NCBI GenBank assembly: GCA_025360355.1
Contig: JANYCL010000479.1
Coordinates: forward strand, 1-16,707
Direction of reading: 5' to 3'
Length of the DNA stretch: 16,707 nt
From: Sphingobacteriaceae bacterium
GTDB lineage: Bacteria; Bacteroidota; Bacteroidia; B-17B0; Aurantibacillaceae
The notes beneath the pieces were generated by a model. The model had not been told where the DNA came from, did no database searches, and saw only the letters and a program-made list of their open reading frames with translations. The position numbers were made by a program, and so were the translations under genes. Shown here piece by piece: positions 1 through 7,053 of this stretch; positions within the stretch are counted from its first letter, which is position 1, and every line of letters starts with the position of its first letter.

Positions 1-2
1 AT

Positions 3-1736
3 TATGATAAGGATAATGCTTTATTGTATGTTGGTAAAGCGAAGAATTTAAAAAAACGCGTCACTTCTTATTTCACTAAAGAACACGATAATGGAAGATT
101 GCGTTTGCTTGTCAAAAAAATAAATGACATTAAAACTGTAAAAGTAAATACGGAATTAGATGCGTTGCTTCTCGAAAATAATTTAATTAAAAGTTTAAAA
201 CCGCGCTACAATGTTATGTTGCGCGATGATAAAACATATCCCTGGATCATTATTAAGAATGAAAGATTTCCAAGAGTGTTTTATACTCGTAAACAAATTA
301 AAGATGGCTCGGAATATTTCGGACCTTATCCATCTGTAACAGTTATGCATGCACTGCTTGATCTAATTCAGCAATTATATAAATTACGGACTTGCAGTTT
401 GGATCTATCCCAACAAAATATTGAAAAGAAAAAATTCCGTGCTTGTTTAGAATTTCATATTGGAAGATGCAAAGCTCCTTGCGAAGGAAAACAAAGCTTT
501 GAAGAGTATGATGAAGACATGAAACAGATCCGCAAGATCATTAAAGGAGATTTTGCATTTGCATTGAAGGATATGAAAAAAGAAATGCAAAGTCTGGCGG
601 AAAAACTGAAGTTTGAAAAAGCAGAAGAATTAAAAACGCAAATGGATCTTCTTGAAAAATACCAGAGTAAATCCACCATAGTTCATCCAAGCATTACGGA
701 TACAGATGTTTTTGCAGCAATACATGAAGACAATATTTCCTATGTAAGTTATTTTAAAATTTACCATGGTGCAATTGTACAGGCTTTGGTTTTGGAATTG
801 AAAAAACAATTGGATGAAACGGATGAGGAAATGTTTGTTTTTGCGATGAATGAGATCCGTCAGCGCTTTAATTCGCAAAGCAAAGAAATAATTGTCGGGG
901 AAGAACCTGAATTCAAATTTCCGGACACAAAATATTACATTCCAAAAATTGGCGACAAAAAACAATTATTAGATCTGTGTTTAAGAAATGCAAAAGCTTA
1001 TAAATTTGAAAGGGAAAAACAAATTGCATTAACAGATCCGGATCGTCACACGAATCGCATCATGCAGCAAATGATGAAAGATCTGCGCATGAAAGAAGAG
1101 CCGCGTCGTATTGAAGGATTTGATAATTCAAACATACAAGGAGAATACGCTGTTGCGGCAATGCCAGTTTTTATTGACGGTAAACCCGCGAAAAAAGAAT
1201 ACCGGCATTTTAATATTAAAACTGTTGTTGGTCCTGATGATTTTGCGAGCATGGAAGAAATTATTTCCCGGCGTTACGCGCGTGTGCTCGAAGAAAAATT
1301 GCCAATGCCGCAATTAATTGTGATCGATGGAGGCAAAGGACAATTAAGTGCTGCCGTAAATAGTTTACAAAAATTGGGATTGTACGGCAAGGTTACTATA
1401 ATAGGAATTGCAAAACGTTTGGAAGAAATTTATTTTCCCGGAGATCCCATTCCAATGTATTTAGATAAAAGAAGTGAAACATTAAAAGTAATTCAACAGA
1501 TCCGTGATGAAGCGCATCGTTTTGGAATTACACATCACCGTAACAAACGCAGTCGCGAAACTTTTAAAACAGAACTCAGCGAAATAAAAGGCATAAGCGA
1601 TATCACCGCACAAAAATTGCTCACCGAATTAAAATCAGTAAAAAATATTAAAGAAGCAACGCTTGAAGAACTAAGTGGAATTGTAGGAAATTCTAAAGCT
1701 AAGTTGGTTTGGGAATTTTTTAAGAAGGATTCTTAA
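3..1736 (+). CDS. uvrC: UvrABC excinuclease subunit C (5'-truncated by window edge)
   Basis: UvrC makes the two incisions flanking a DNA lesion in nucleotide excision repair, acting in the cytoplasm with UvrA and UvrB. The reading frame is open to the left edge: codons from nt 3 read YDKDNALLYVGKAKNLKKRV, the GIY-YIG nuclease core, so the TTG at nt 24 is internal and only the N-terminal few residues are missing. Four cysteines at nt 393, 444, 468 and 480 (the RACLEFHIGRCKAPC segment) fit the Fe-S cluster known in this family. The UVR helix pair that contacts UvrB follows at about nt 590-670. The RNase H-like endonuclease domain shows its catalytic residues: Asp in GFDNSN (nt 1122), Asp in VIDGGKGQL (nt 1326) and His in RDEAHRFG (nt 1515). 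A C-terminal helix-hairpin-helix pair (SEIKGISDITAQKLL) ends the protein. Apart from the missing start it looks intact. Confidence 0.97.
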   Translation, partial: YDKDNALLYVGKAKNLKKRVTSYFTKEHDNGRLRLLVKKINDIKTVKVNTELDALLLENNLIKSLKPRYNVMLRDDKTYPWIIIKNERFPRVFYTRKQIKDGSEYFGPYPSVTVMHALLDLIQQLYKLRTCSLDLSQQNIEKKKFRACLEFHIGRCKAPCEGKQSFEEYDEDMKQIRKIIKGDFAFALKDMKKEMQSLAEKLKFEKAEELKTQMDLLEKYQSKSTIVHPSITDTDVFAAIHEDNISYVSYFKIYHGAIVQALVLELKKQLDETDEEMFVFAMNEIRQRFNSQSKEIIVGEEPEFKFPDTKYYIPKIGDKKQLLDLCLRNAKAYKFEREKQIALTDPDRHTNRIMQQMMKDLRMKEEPRRIEGFDNSNIQGEYAVAAMPVFIDGKPAKKEYRHFNIKTVVGPDDFASMEEIISRRYARVLEEKLPMPQLIVIDGGKGQLSAAVNSLQKLGLYGKVTIIGIAKRLEEIYFPGDPIPMYLDKRSETLKVIQQIRDEAHRFGITHHRNKRSRETFKTELSEIKGISDITAQKLLTELKSVKNIKEATLEELSGIVGNSKAKLVWEFFKKDS

Positions 1737-1786
1737 AACAGAAAATTATTTTACTATATTGAAAATCAATTAATTATAAAATATTA

Positions 1787-1818
1787 TTTGGTTTATAACA
1801 TAAACTACTTTACATTTG
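1787..1818 (+). promoter_or_regulatory. Bacteroidota-type promoter for the secreted TPR-like operon
   Basis: TTTG at 1787-1790 is followed after 20 nt by TACATTTG at 1811-1818, an exact match to the TTTG-N19-21-TAnnTTTG pattern of the Bacteroidota housekeeping sigma factor. Only 10 nt separate the -7 box from the ATG at 1829, so the transcript should have a very short leader. Confidence 0.7.
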
Positions 1819-1828
1819 AGATATATTT

Positions 1829-2485
1829 ATGAAAAGACAAACCTATCCTAAATTAAAAGCCTTAATAATACTAAGCGTATTTAGCATAAACATTTATGCA
1901 CAAGGCGGATTACAATTACGTAAATGCATTTCGCAATTAGAATCTGCAAAAACATTAGATGAATTATTAACCTCTGAACAGAATTTTTTGAATTTGGTGA
2001 ATGAAGGAAAAAAATTGCATCATTCTTATTATTACGTCTCTTTAAATAATTTGTTTTTAGCTTATGTGGATACTTCACGCATTGATGACTATTGCGCGCG
2101 CGCAGATAAATATTTGCATAAGCTCGATTCAATTAGTCCTAACAACTCCGAAGTATATGCATTGATGGCAATGAGCGCTGCAGCTAAAATTAGTGTCGAC
2201 AAAGTAAAACGTTCTGGAAAATTCGGTTCGATTGCAAATAAACATAGCGACCGTGCCATAACAATCAATCAGAATAATCCTCGCGCTTATTTAGCGAAAG
2301 CAAAAACTGCAATGAGCACCGCTTCAAAATCGGGCGGAGGGGCAAAGATCGCAGTAAAACATTATCAGAAAGCACTTGAGAAATATAAAACATTTGAACC
2401 ATTAGATGATACAGAACCAAATTGGGGTGAAGCAATGACGAAGAAAGAATTAGACGAATGCAAAGTAAAATTAAAAATGAAGTAA
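1829..2485 (+). CDS. Secreted TPR-like protein of unknown function, paralogue A
   Basis: Function not recognised. The 218-residue product starts with a clear signal peptide (hydrophobic residues 9-23, likely cleaved after NIYA), so it should be exported to the periplasm or outer membrane. The mature part is helical and TPR-like: segments such as HSDRAITINQNNPRAYLAKA and HYQKALEKYKTFEP have the small/large residue pattern of tetratricopeptide helices. It is a paralogue of the next gene, sharing helix spacing, a Gly-rich loop (SGGGAK here, FGGGPK there), an EKYK-F-P segment and the C-terminal motif PNWGE. The ATG start is supported by the signal peptide and by the consensus promoter just upstream. 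The stop overlaps the next start by one base (TAATG), indicating an operon with translational coupling. Such proteins commonly act as protein-interaction scaffolds, but no partner can be named. Confidence 0.8.
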   Translation: MKRQTYPKLKALIILSVFSINIYAQGGLQLRKCISQLESAKTLDELLTSEQNFLNLVNEGKKLHHSYYYVSLNNLFLAYVDTSRIDDYCARADKYLHKLDSISPNNSEVYALMAMSAAAKISVDKVKRSGKFGSIANKHSDRAITINQNNPRAYLAKAKTAMSTASKSGGGAKIAVKHYQKALEKYKTFEPLDDTEPNWGEAMTKKELDECKVKLKMK

Positions 2486-3123
2486 TGAAAACAAAAATTC
2501 TATATGCAGTATTTTGTTTGTTGACTCTTGCGAGTGTAGGGCAAAATAAAAAGTACGCAGCGATGATGAAGAAAAATATTTCTTTTTTGGATTCAGCAAA
2601 AAATGACGTACAATTTTTAGCAGCTGCCATGAGTTTTGAAAAAATGTCAATCGAAGAAAAAAAGGATTGGCTCCCGAATTATTACGCTGGCATGGCTTAT
2701 GTGAGAGTTGCTTTTGAAAAAGAAGGAGAAGAAATTGATAAGTGGGCCGACAAAGCAGAAGTATGTATTAAACGCGCCGATTCTTTAAGTGCTGAGAATG
2801 CCGAGATCTATGTGCTAAAAGCAATGTGTTCAACTTCGCGCATCATGGTAGATCCAATGTCGCGCGGATTTATGTTTGGAAAAGAAGCGTATGACTATTC
2901 GCAAAAAGCAATGACCATTGACCCGAATAATCCAAGGCCATACGCCAATAAAGGACAAGGAACATTTTACACACCTGAAGGTTTTGGCGGCGGTCCAAAA
3001 AAAGCCAAACCTTATATTGAAAAAGCAATTGAGAAGTATAAAATTTTTAAACCACAATCAGAGTTACATCCTAACTGGGGCGAGAAAATGTGTAAGGACC
3101 TTTTAAAAAAATGTGACGAATAA
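2485..3123 (+). CDS. Secreted TPR-like protein of unknown function, paralogue B
   Basis: Function not recognised. The start is taken at ATG 2485, not the in-frame ATG at 2458: from 2485 the product (212 residues) begins with a good signal peptide, MKTKILYAVFCLLTLASVGQ, while the upstream start would put a charged extension before it and overlap the previous gene by 28 nt. The body is helical and TPR-like (YSQKAMTIDPNNPRPYANKG; YIEKAIEKYKIFKP), with the Gly-rich loop FGGGPK and the C-terminal PNWGE motif shared with the preceding gene, so the two arose by tandem duplication. They are strongly diverged, especially at the N-terminus, which suggests different roles rather than a recent copy. It overlaps the upstream stop by one base and is followed after 25 nt by a membrane protein gene. 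Confidence 0.8.
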   Translation: MKTKILYAVFCLLTLASVGQNKKYAAMMKKNISFLDSAKNDVQFLAAAMSFEKMSIEEKKDWLPNYYAGMAYVRVAFEKEGEEIDKWADKAEVCIKRADSLSAENAEIYVLKAMCSTSRIMVDPMSRGFMFGKEAYDYSQKAMTIDPNNPRPYANKGQGTFYTPEGFGGGPKKAKPYIEKAIEKYKIFKPQSELHPNWGEKMCKDLLKKCDE

Positions 3124-3148
3124 TACTAAAACATAAAAGATAAGAAAA

Positions 3149-3739
3149 ATGGAAAACGAAAATTTTCAACCGGAAGAAAGCCTAAGATTAATAAATGGAA
3201 TTATTAATTCAGCAAAAAACAAATTAGCTGATGATGGATTTCACTTTATTTTTTGGGGATGGTTAATTATTGTGTGCGCAATGACTCATTACATAAGTTT
3301 AAAGTTAAATTTTGAAATGGGTTACATGGTTTGGACAATTTTGCCGCCTTTAGGAGCGATCGTATCTTCAATATACGGATATAAGCAAGGAAAAAAAAGT
3401 AATGTAAAAACTTACATGGATACTTACCTTGGTTTTTTATGGGGAGGATTTATCATCGCAACCATAATTACTTTGGCGTTTGGTTTTGCACACGGTATCA
3501 AAGCAACTTATTTTTTCCTGATGGTATTATATGGTGTAGCAACTTTCATAACAGGAGGAATGTTGAATTTCAATCCTTTGATCATCGGCAGCTTATTTTC
3601 ATTTGCTTTAGCAGGTATTTCAGTTTTCCTCGGTGATGCTGATCAATTCCTTTGCATTTCAGCTGCTTTATTATTCAGTTATGTAATTCCCGGACATTTA
3701 TTACAATCAAAATTCAAGCAACAAACAAAAAATGTTTAA
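3149..3739 (+). CDS. Six-helix inner-membrane protein of unknown function
   Basis: A 196-residue integral membrane protein. A charged cytoplasmic-looking N-terminus (about 30 residues, EESLRLINGIINSAKNK) is followed by about six hydrophobic helices near residues 32-50, 58-78, 92-112, 118-137, 142-161 and 165-186, and a short basic tail. No catalytic motif or transporter signature is visible. The gene lies 25 nt downstream of the secreted TPR-like pair and overlaps the next gene, a small winged-helix regulator, by 8 nt (the regulator's ATG lies inside the last codons). A small DNA-binding protein tightly coupled to a multi-pass membrane protein suggests a regulator/membrane-protein module in which the membrane protein is the regulated target or a partner. 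This is inference from context only. Confidence 0.8.
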   Translation: MENENFQPEESLRLINGIINSAKNKLADDGFHFIFWGWLIIVCAMTHYISLKLNFEMGYMVWTILPPLGAIVSSIYGYKQGKKSNVKTYMDTYLGFLWGGFIIATIITLAFGFAHGIKATYFFLMVLYGVATFITGGMLNFNPLIIGSLFSFALAGISVFLGDADQFLCISAALLFSYVIPGHLLQSKFKQQTKNV

Positions 3740-4016
3740 GGAACTCGATCCAATATTACATTCACAACTCAGACTCGGCGTTATATCGTTGTTGGTTTCT
3801 GTAAAGGAAGCGGAATTCACTTACCTTAAAGACGAAACCAATTCAACAGCAGGAAATCTGAGCGTGCAAATTCAAAAACTAAAAGAAGCCGGATACATTC
3901 ATATTGAAAAGAAATTCAGAGACAATTATCCTCACACTATTTGCAAGATCACCCCGGAAGGAATTAAAGCATTTGAAGAATACGTAAAGAACATAAAACA
4001 ATATTTGGTGAAGTAG
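3732..4016 (+). CDS. Winged-helix transcriptional regulator (HTH_34 / MarR-like)
   Basis: A 94-residue single-domain DNA-binding protein. The sequence follows the HTH_34 winged-helix pattern: an opening helix (DPILHSQLRLGVISLL), a helix-turn-helix in which the recognition helix is the SAGNLSVQIQKL-like stretch (here TAGNLSVQIQKLKEAGYI, about residues 40-57), and a wing with basic and aromatic residues (KKFRDNYPHTICKITPEG), then a final helix. There is no effector domain, so it probably senses by dimerisation or by partner contact. Its ATG lies inside the last 8 nt of the membrane-protein gene, implying coupled translation. The family is usually found beside membrane-protein genes and is presumed to autoregulate its operon. 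No operator could be identified confidently here. Confidence 0.9.
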   Translation: MFKELDPILHSQLRLGVISLLVSVKEAEFTYLKDETNSTAGNLSVQIQKLKEAGYIHIEKKFRDNYPHTICKITPEGIKAFEEYVKNIKQYLVK

Positions 4017-4082
4017 ACTCAATATAAAAATTATTCAGTGAGTCAATCCACCACAAGTAGTTAAACATTAAAAAATAATATC

Positions 4083-4385
4083 ATGGAAATACAAAATGAA
4101 AAAGATCAAATGCTTTGGAAAATGGCAAAGAAACGTGTTGGCTTTAAAAATCATTTATTCACTTATTTAGCTGTGAATTTATTTTTATGGGCCATGTGGT
4201 ATTTTACAGATTGGAAACATCACGATGACGGTGAAAGAGAATATTCTAATGTTCCATGGCCATTGTTTTCAAGTTTAGGATGGGGATTTGGTTTATTCTG
4301 GCATTTTGTTGGTGTTTATATAACAGGTAACAAAGTCGACCAAGTTGAAAAAGAATACGAGCGATTGAAAAATAAAAAAAGATAA
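4083..4385 (+). CDS. 2TM-domain membrane protein
   Basis: A 100-residue protein matching the 2TM-domain family: a basic amphipathic N-terminus (LWKMAKKRVGFKNH), a first membrane helix at about residues 24-41, a charged loop (DWKHHDDGEREYSNVPWP), a second helix at about 60-81 and a charged C-terminal helix (DQVEKEYERLKNKK). The family occurs in Bacteroidota both alone and at the N-terminus of LytTR-type sensor kinases, and its biochemical role is not established. It sits 66 nt after the winged-helix regulator on the same strand with no clear promoter between, so it may be the last gene of that operon. Its stop codon is one base from the stop of the convergent lipoprotein gene, which leaves no room for a separate terminator. 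Confidence 0.88.
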   Translation: MEIQNEKDQMLWKMAKKRVGFKNHLFTYLAVNLFLWAMWYFTDWKHHDDGEREYSNVPWPLFSSLGWGFGLFWHFVGVYITGNKVDQVEKEYERLKNKKR

Positions 4386-4386
4386 G

Positions 4387-4611
4387 TTATTTGAAATCCT
4401 CCAAGTGGCAATCTTTTAATCCGCCGCCGGAAAGATCATTATTTTTTTTGCAGGTTTCTTCGTTGGTAGCTTTATCATAAGGGCCGGCTTTGATTTTATC
4501 ACCGCGTGAAACATTTCCTGTATTTGAATTGGTACAAACACATTGATAATCTTTTTTGCACGAAGTAAATGCGAAAAGAAATACGAACAGTAAAGAAACA
4601 GCAGATCTCAT
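4387..4611 (-). CDS. Small Cys-rich lipoprotein of unknown function
   Basis: A 74-residue protein with a lipoprotein signal peptide: MRSAVSLLFVFLFAFTSC, lipobox FTSC with Cys18 as the lipidated residue, followed by KKD as in many Bacteroidota lipoproteins. The mature part is about 57 residues and holds four more cysteines (24, 26, 54, 68), including a C-V-C pair, so one or two disulfides or a metal site are possible. No known domain recognised. It has its own consensus promoter (4626-4657) and is convergent with the 2TM gene, with the two stop codons one base apart, so the mRNA ends must overlap. An 18-bp imperfect palindrome lies against its promoter, which hints at regulation. Confidence 0.82.
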   Translation of the reverse strand: MRSAVSLLFVFLFAFTSCKKDYQCVCTNSNTGNVSRGDKIKAGPYDKATNEETCKKNNDLSGGGLKDCHLEDFK

Positions 4612-4625
4612 AAATTATTTTTATT

Positions 4626-4657
4626 CAAAGATAAGTAAAAGCAGGGAATTGAGTCAA
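4626..4657 (-). promoter_or_regulatory. Bacteroidota-type promoter for the small lipoprotein
   Basis: Read on the minus strand, TTG (complement of 4655-4657), 21 nt, then TATCTTTG (complement of 4626-4633) matches TTG-N19-21-TAnnTTTG exactly. The -7 box is 14 nt from the ATG at 4611. Confidence 0.7.
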
Positions 4658-4674
4658 TACGCAATATTACGTAT
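4657..4674. repeat. 18-bp imperfect palindrome upstream of lipoprotein promoter
   Basis: ATACGCAATATTACGTAT is a palindrome except for one symmetric pair of mismatches. It lies between the response-regulator stop (4677) and the -33 element of the lipoprotein promoter, a usual place for a dimeric regulator site. There is no loop or U-tract, so it is a poor terminator. Confidence 0.45.
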
Positions 4675-4676
4675 GG

Positions 4677-5360
4677 TTATTTTATAATAAGACTGTAACC
4701 GTTGCCATGGAGATTATTTATTTCCACATTAACATCGGTTGCTAAATATTTGCGGAGTTTCACAATATAAACATCCATGCTGCGGCCGGTAAAATAACTG
4801 TCGTCGTTCCAAATTTGTTTTAATGCTTTTTCCCTTGGCAATACATCATTCTTGTGATGACACAATAAATTTAATAAAGCAGCTTCTTTTGGAGAAAGTT
4901 TTTCTTCCTTGTTCTTATCTGACTTTAAAGTACGCAATTTCGCGTTGAAACTAAATCTTCCTATTTCGTGTAAAAATTCGTTTGAGTTATCAACTGAATT
5001 ACGGTTTAAGATTGCTATGAGTTTTAATAAGAGAACTTCTGTATCGAATGGTTTTGTTAAATAATCATCGGCGCCTAATTTGTAACCTTTGATCATATCT
5101 TCTCTCATACCGCGTGCAGTCAAAAAAACAAAGGGAACCTTTTTTTTCAGCGCTTTGATTTCGGAGGCTAAAGTAAAACCATCTTTCTTTGGCATCATCA
5201 CATCAACAATGCAAAGATCGAAAGTTTCTTTTTTAAAAGCATCCAAGCCTAATTCTCCGTTCTCGCAAAGAGTAACCTCATAACCATTCATGCTTAGGTA
5301 ATCCCGCATTACCATGCCGAAATTCTTTTCATCTTCTACTAAAAGTATTTTAGACTGCAT
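4677..5360 (-). CDS. OmpR/PhoB-family response regulator (RprY-like)
   Basis: A 227-residue two-domain regulator that receives phosphate from the adjacent kinase and binds DNA. Receiver domain, residues 1-120: acidic pocket E9/D10/E11, phospho-acceptor Asp53 in CIVDVMMPKKDGF, switch Thr81 and Lys103 in the GADDYLTKPF motif, all intact. C-terminal winged helix, about residues 130-227: SPKEAALLNLL, the recognition-helix region TGRSMDVYIVKLRKYL and the terminal hairpin NLHGNGYSLII. The receiver resembles the RprY group of Bacteroides regulators, but orthology is not claimed. Its start overlaps the kinase stop by 11 nt, so translation is coupled. Regulators of this family bind direct repeats spaced by one helical turn, which matches the repeats found upstream of the kinase gene. 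Confidence 0.95.
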   Translation of the reverse strand: MQSKILLVEDEKNFGMVMRDYLSMNGYEVTLCENGELGLDAFKKETFDLCIVDVMMPKKDGFTLASEIKALKKKVPFVFLTARGMREDMIKGYKLGADDYLTKPFDTEVLLLKLIAILNRNSVDNSNEFLHEIGRFSFNAKLRTLKSDKNKEEKLSPKEAALLNLLCHHKNDVLPREKALKQIWNDDSYFTGRSMDVYIVKLRKYLATDVNVEINNLHGNGYSLIIK

Positions 5361-6912
5361 GTATTTTTAATTTAATAATAAATTCAGAGCCTTTATTTTT
5401 TTCACTCTTTAATTCAATTGTTCCGCTATGCGCTTCAATGATCGATCTTACATAACTCAAACCTAATCCAAAACCTTTTACATCATGTAAATTTCCGCCT
5501 TGTGCTCGGTAAAATTTCTCAAAGACTTTTTCCTGGATTGCTTTATCAATACCAATGCCGTTATCTTTAAAAATAATTTTGCCTTGTTTATTTAAAGAGA
5601 TTGTTATCTCGCAATTTTCAGTGGAGTATTTTAAAGCATTATCTAATAAATTAGTAAAAGCATTCAGCAAATGAAATTCATCTCCGCTAATAATTATTTC
5701 TACCTCAGCATTTAAAACTACTTTTGCTTTTTTGTTTTGTATTTGTAATTGTTGTGAACAAATACACTTTTCTAAAATTAGTTTTAGATCGATTTGTTTT
5801 TTGTCTAATATTAATTCACCTTTATCCAATAGCGCTATTTGTAAAACGCGTTCAACATGATTATTTAATTTTTTATTCTCTTCTTTTAAAATGGCAGTAT
5901 AATTATTAAACTTTTCGTCATCATTTTTTATTGTTGGATTACTAATTCCTTCCAGCGCTAATGAAATAGTTGCAATAGGTGTTTTTAATTCATGCGTCAT
6001 GTTATTAATGAAATCATTTTTTATCTGATGTAATTTTTCCTGACTCAACATCCTCCTGAAAATATAGATCATAACAAAACCGATCAGTAAGGTTATGAAT
6101 AAAGAAAGAATGAGTAGACCCGCCATTTGTTTGAAAACATAATTTGTGGTTGAAAGATAGCCAACCTTAATAATAATATTTCCGCCAAACAAATCATCTG
6201 GAAATAGCGGCATTGTTACCATTGCAGGTAGTATCTTTATGTAATTTGGTGAGTTAAGTAAAATATAATAATCAACGGAACCAGGTTTGTTGTCTCTCGG
6301 AAAGTATGAAACTCCAAATTCAGGAATCAGATCAATACTTCTTTTTAAAAGTTCTTCGTATAAAATAGCTTTTAATTTATTAGGATCGACTCTTGAAGAA
6401 ATATTCTTCCGCGCGTCCTGAGCATTAATAGCCATTCTTAAAAACAAGGCTTCCAACTCTCCTGCTTTTTGTTTTACGTTAGCTTTTGTGTGTGATTCAG
6501 AATGTACAGTCACTTTTTTCGTTTTACCATCTCCCACTTTTACTATTGTAGTTGAAGTTGTTGAATCGTTAATGATTTTTATCTGACGCTCAACATTTGT
6601 ACCACCCTTCCAGTTGAGAGTATCAATTTTTAATTTATCCTTTATGTTGGAAACAATTACTCTGATGCCTTCTTTTTTGTCGTTGCCAATAATGTCATCT
6701 GTGATAAGCAGTGAATCAATGTTGGTCAAAATTAATTTGGAGTCCTCTTCCTTTTGCAAACGTTTTGTAGTTTCTAAAACTGCTTCACGTGTTTTATCCA
6801 TTAATTCCTGCTGCTTGTATGTATATACCGAGAATAGCCATACAATTTGCAAGCCGATTAATGCTAACAAAGCGACTGTAATTAATGTGGGGATATAACT
6901 TTTGGCTTTCAT
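5350..6912 (-). CDS. Membrane sensor histidine kinase
   Basis: A 520-residue transmembrane kinase that phosphorylates the overlapping response regulator. It has a first membrane helix at residues 9-30, a large extracytoplasmic sensor region at about 31-262 and a second helix at 263-285. No HAMP domain is evident: helix 2 runs almost directly into the phospho-acceptor helix with His307 in NDFINNMTHELKTP. The ATPase domain keeps the N box (NAFTNLLDNALKYS, about 417-430), the G1 box (KDNGIGID, about 449-456), the F box (FEKFYRA) and the G2 box (KGFGLGLSYV). The sensor region resembles no domain I know; it is rich in Lys, Asp, Thr and Ser around residues 110-150. The ATG at 6912 is only 7 nt from a TACATTTG promoter box, so the message may be nearly leaderless. 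Confidence 0.95.
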   Translation of the reverse strand: MKAKSYIPTLITVALLALIGLQIVWLFSVYTYKQQELMDKTREAVLETTKRLQKEEDSKLILTNIDSLLITDDIIGNDKKEGIRVIVSNIKDKLKIDTLNWKGGTNVERQIKIINDSTTSTTIVKVGDGKTKKVTVHSESHTKANVKQKAGELEALFLRMAINAQDARKNISSRVDPNKLKAILYEELLKRSIDLIPEFGVSYFPRDNKPGSVDYYILLNSPNYIKILPAMVTMPLFPDDLFGGNIIIKVGYLSTTNYVFKQMAGLLILSLFITLLIGFVMIYIFRRMLSQEKLHQIKNDFINNMTHELKTPIATISLALEGISNPTIKNDDEKFNNYTAILKEENKKLNNHVERVLQIALLDKGELILDKKQIDLKLILEKCICSQQLQIQNKKAKVVLNAEVEIIISGDEFHLLNAFTNLLDNALKYSTENCEITISLNKQGKIIFKDNGIGIDKAIQEKVFEKFYRAQGGNLHDVKGFGLGLSYVRSIIEAHSGTIELKSEKNKGSEFIIKLKIHAV

Positions 6913-6919
6913 TATTATT

Positions 6920-6927
6920 CAAATGTA
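6920..6927 (-). promoter_or_regulatory. -7 promoter box for the kinase/regulator operon
   Basis: The minus strand reads TACATTTG, an exact TAnnTTTG box. No TTG or TTTG is found 18-22 nt upstream; the TTTAAC repeats take up that space, suggesting that the promoter depends on or is controlled by a bound regulator. Confidence 0.5.
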
Positions 6928-6934
6928 GAGAAGC

Positions 6935-6992
6935 TTTAACACATAACCTTAAACTTTAACCTTTCTTTAACACTGTTTAACCGCCCCTTAAC
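6935..6992 (+). promoter_or_regulatory. Helically phased TTTAAC direct repeats: probable response-regulator operator
   Basis: TTTAAC occurs at 6935-6940, 6955-6960, 6966-6971 and 6976-6981, with CTTAAC at 6987-6992. Start-to-start distances are 20, 11, 10 and 11 nt, i.e. one or two DNA turns, so all copies face the same side of the helix. The array sits in the divergent region between the kinase gene and the secreted-protein gene, immediately upstream of the latter's -7 box at the usual activator position. OmpR-family regulators bind such direct repeats, and one is encoded in the adjacent operon. Binding by that regulator is inferred. Confidence 0.6.
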
Positions 6993-7014
6993 CAAAGGCA
7001 GAAAGCCTTGAAAG

Positions 7015-7022
7015 TAATTTTG
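7015..7022 (+). promoter_or_regulatory. -7 promoter box for the T9SS-secreted protein
   Basis: TAATTTTG is an exact TAnnTTTG box, 31 nt before the ATG at 7054. The expected -33 TTG is absent; the last CTTAAC repeat (6987-6992) lies there, consistent with an activator-dependent promoter. Confidence 0.5.
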
Positions 7023-7053
7023 TCCTATAGAAATTAACTAAAAAATTTAAACT

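Noticed and set aside
630..1313. Antisense open frames within uvrC
   Set aside because: They overlap conserved catalytic parts of uvrC and show no domain or signal of their own; long shadow frames are expected opposite Lys-rich, A-rich coding sequence.
1718..1738. Perfect 9-bp inverted repeat TTTTAAGAA / TTCTTAAAA over the uvrC stop codon
   Set aside because: The stem is A/T-rich with a 3-nt loop and no T-run follows on the plus strand, so it is a weak terminator candidate at best.
4016..4044. GACTCA / TGAGTC inverted repeat with a 17-nt spacer after the winged-helix gene
   Set aside because: Only 6 bp of pairing, a long spacer and no T-run; could be chance.
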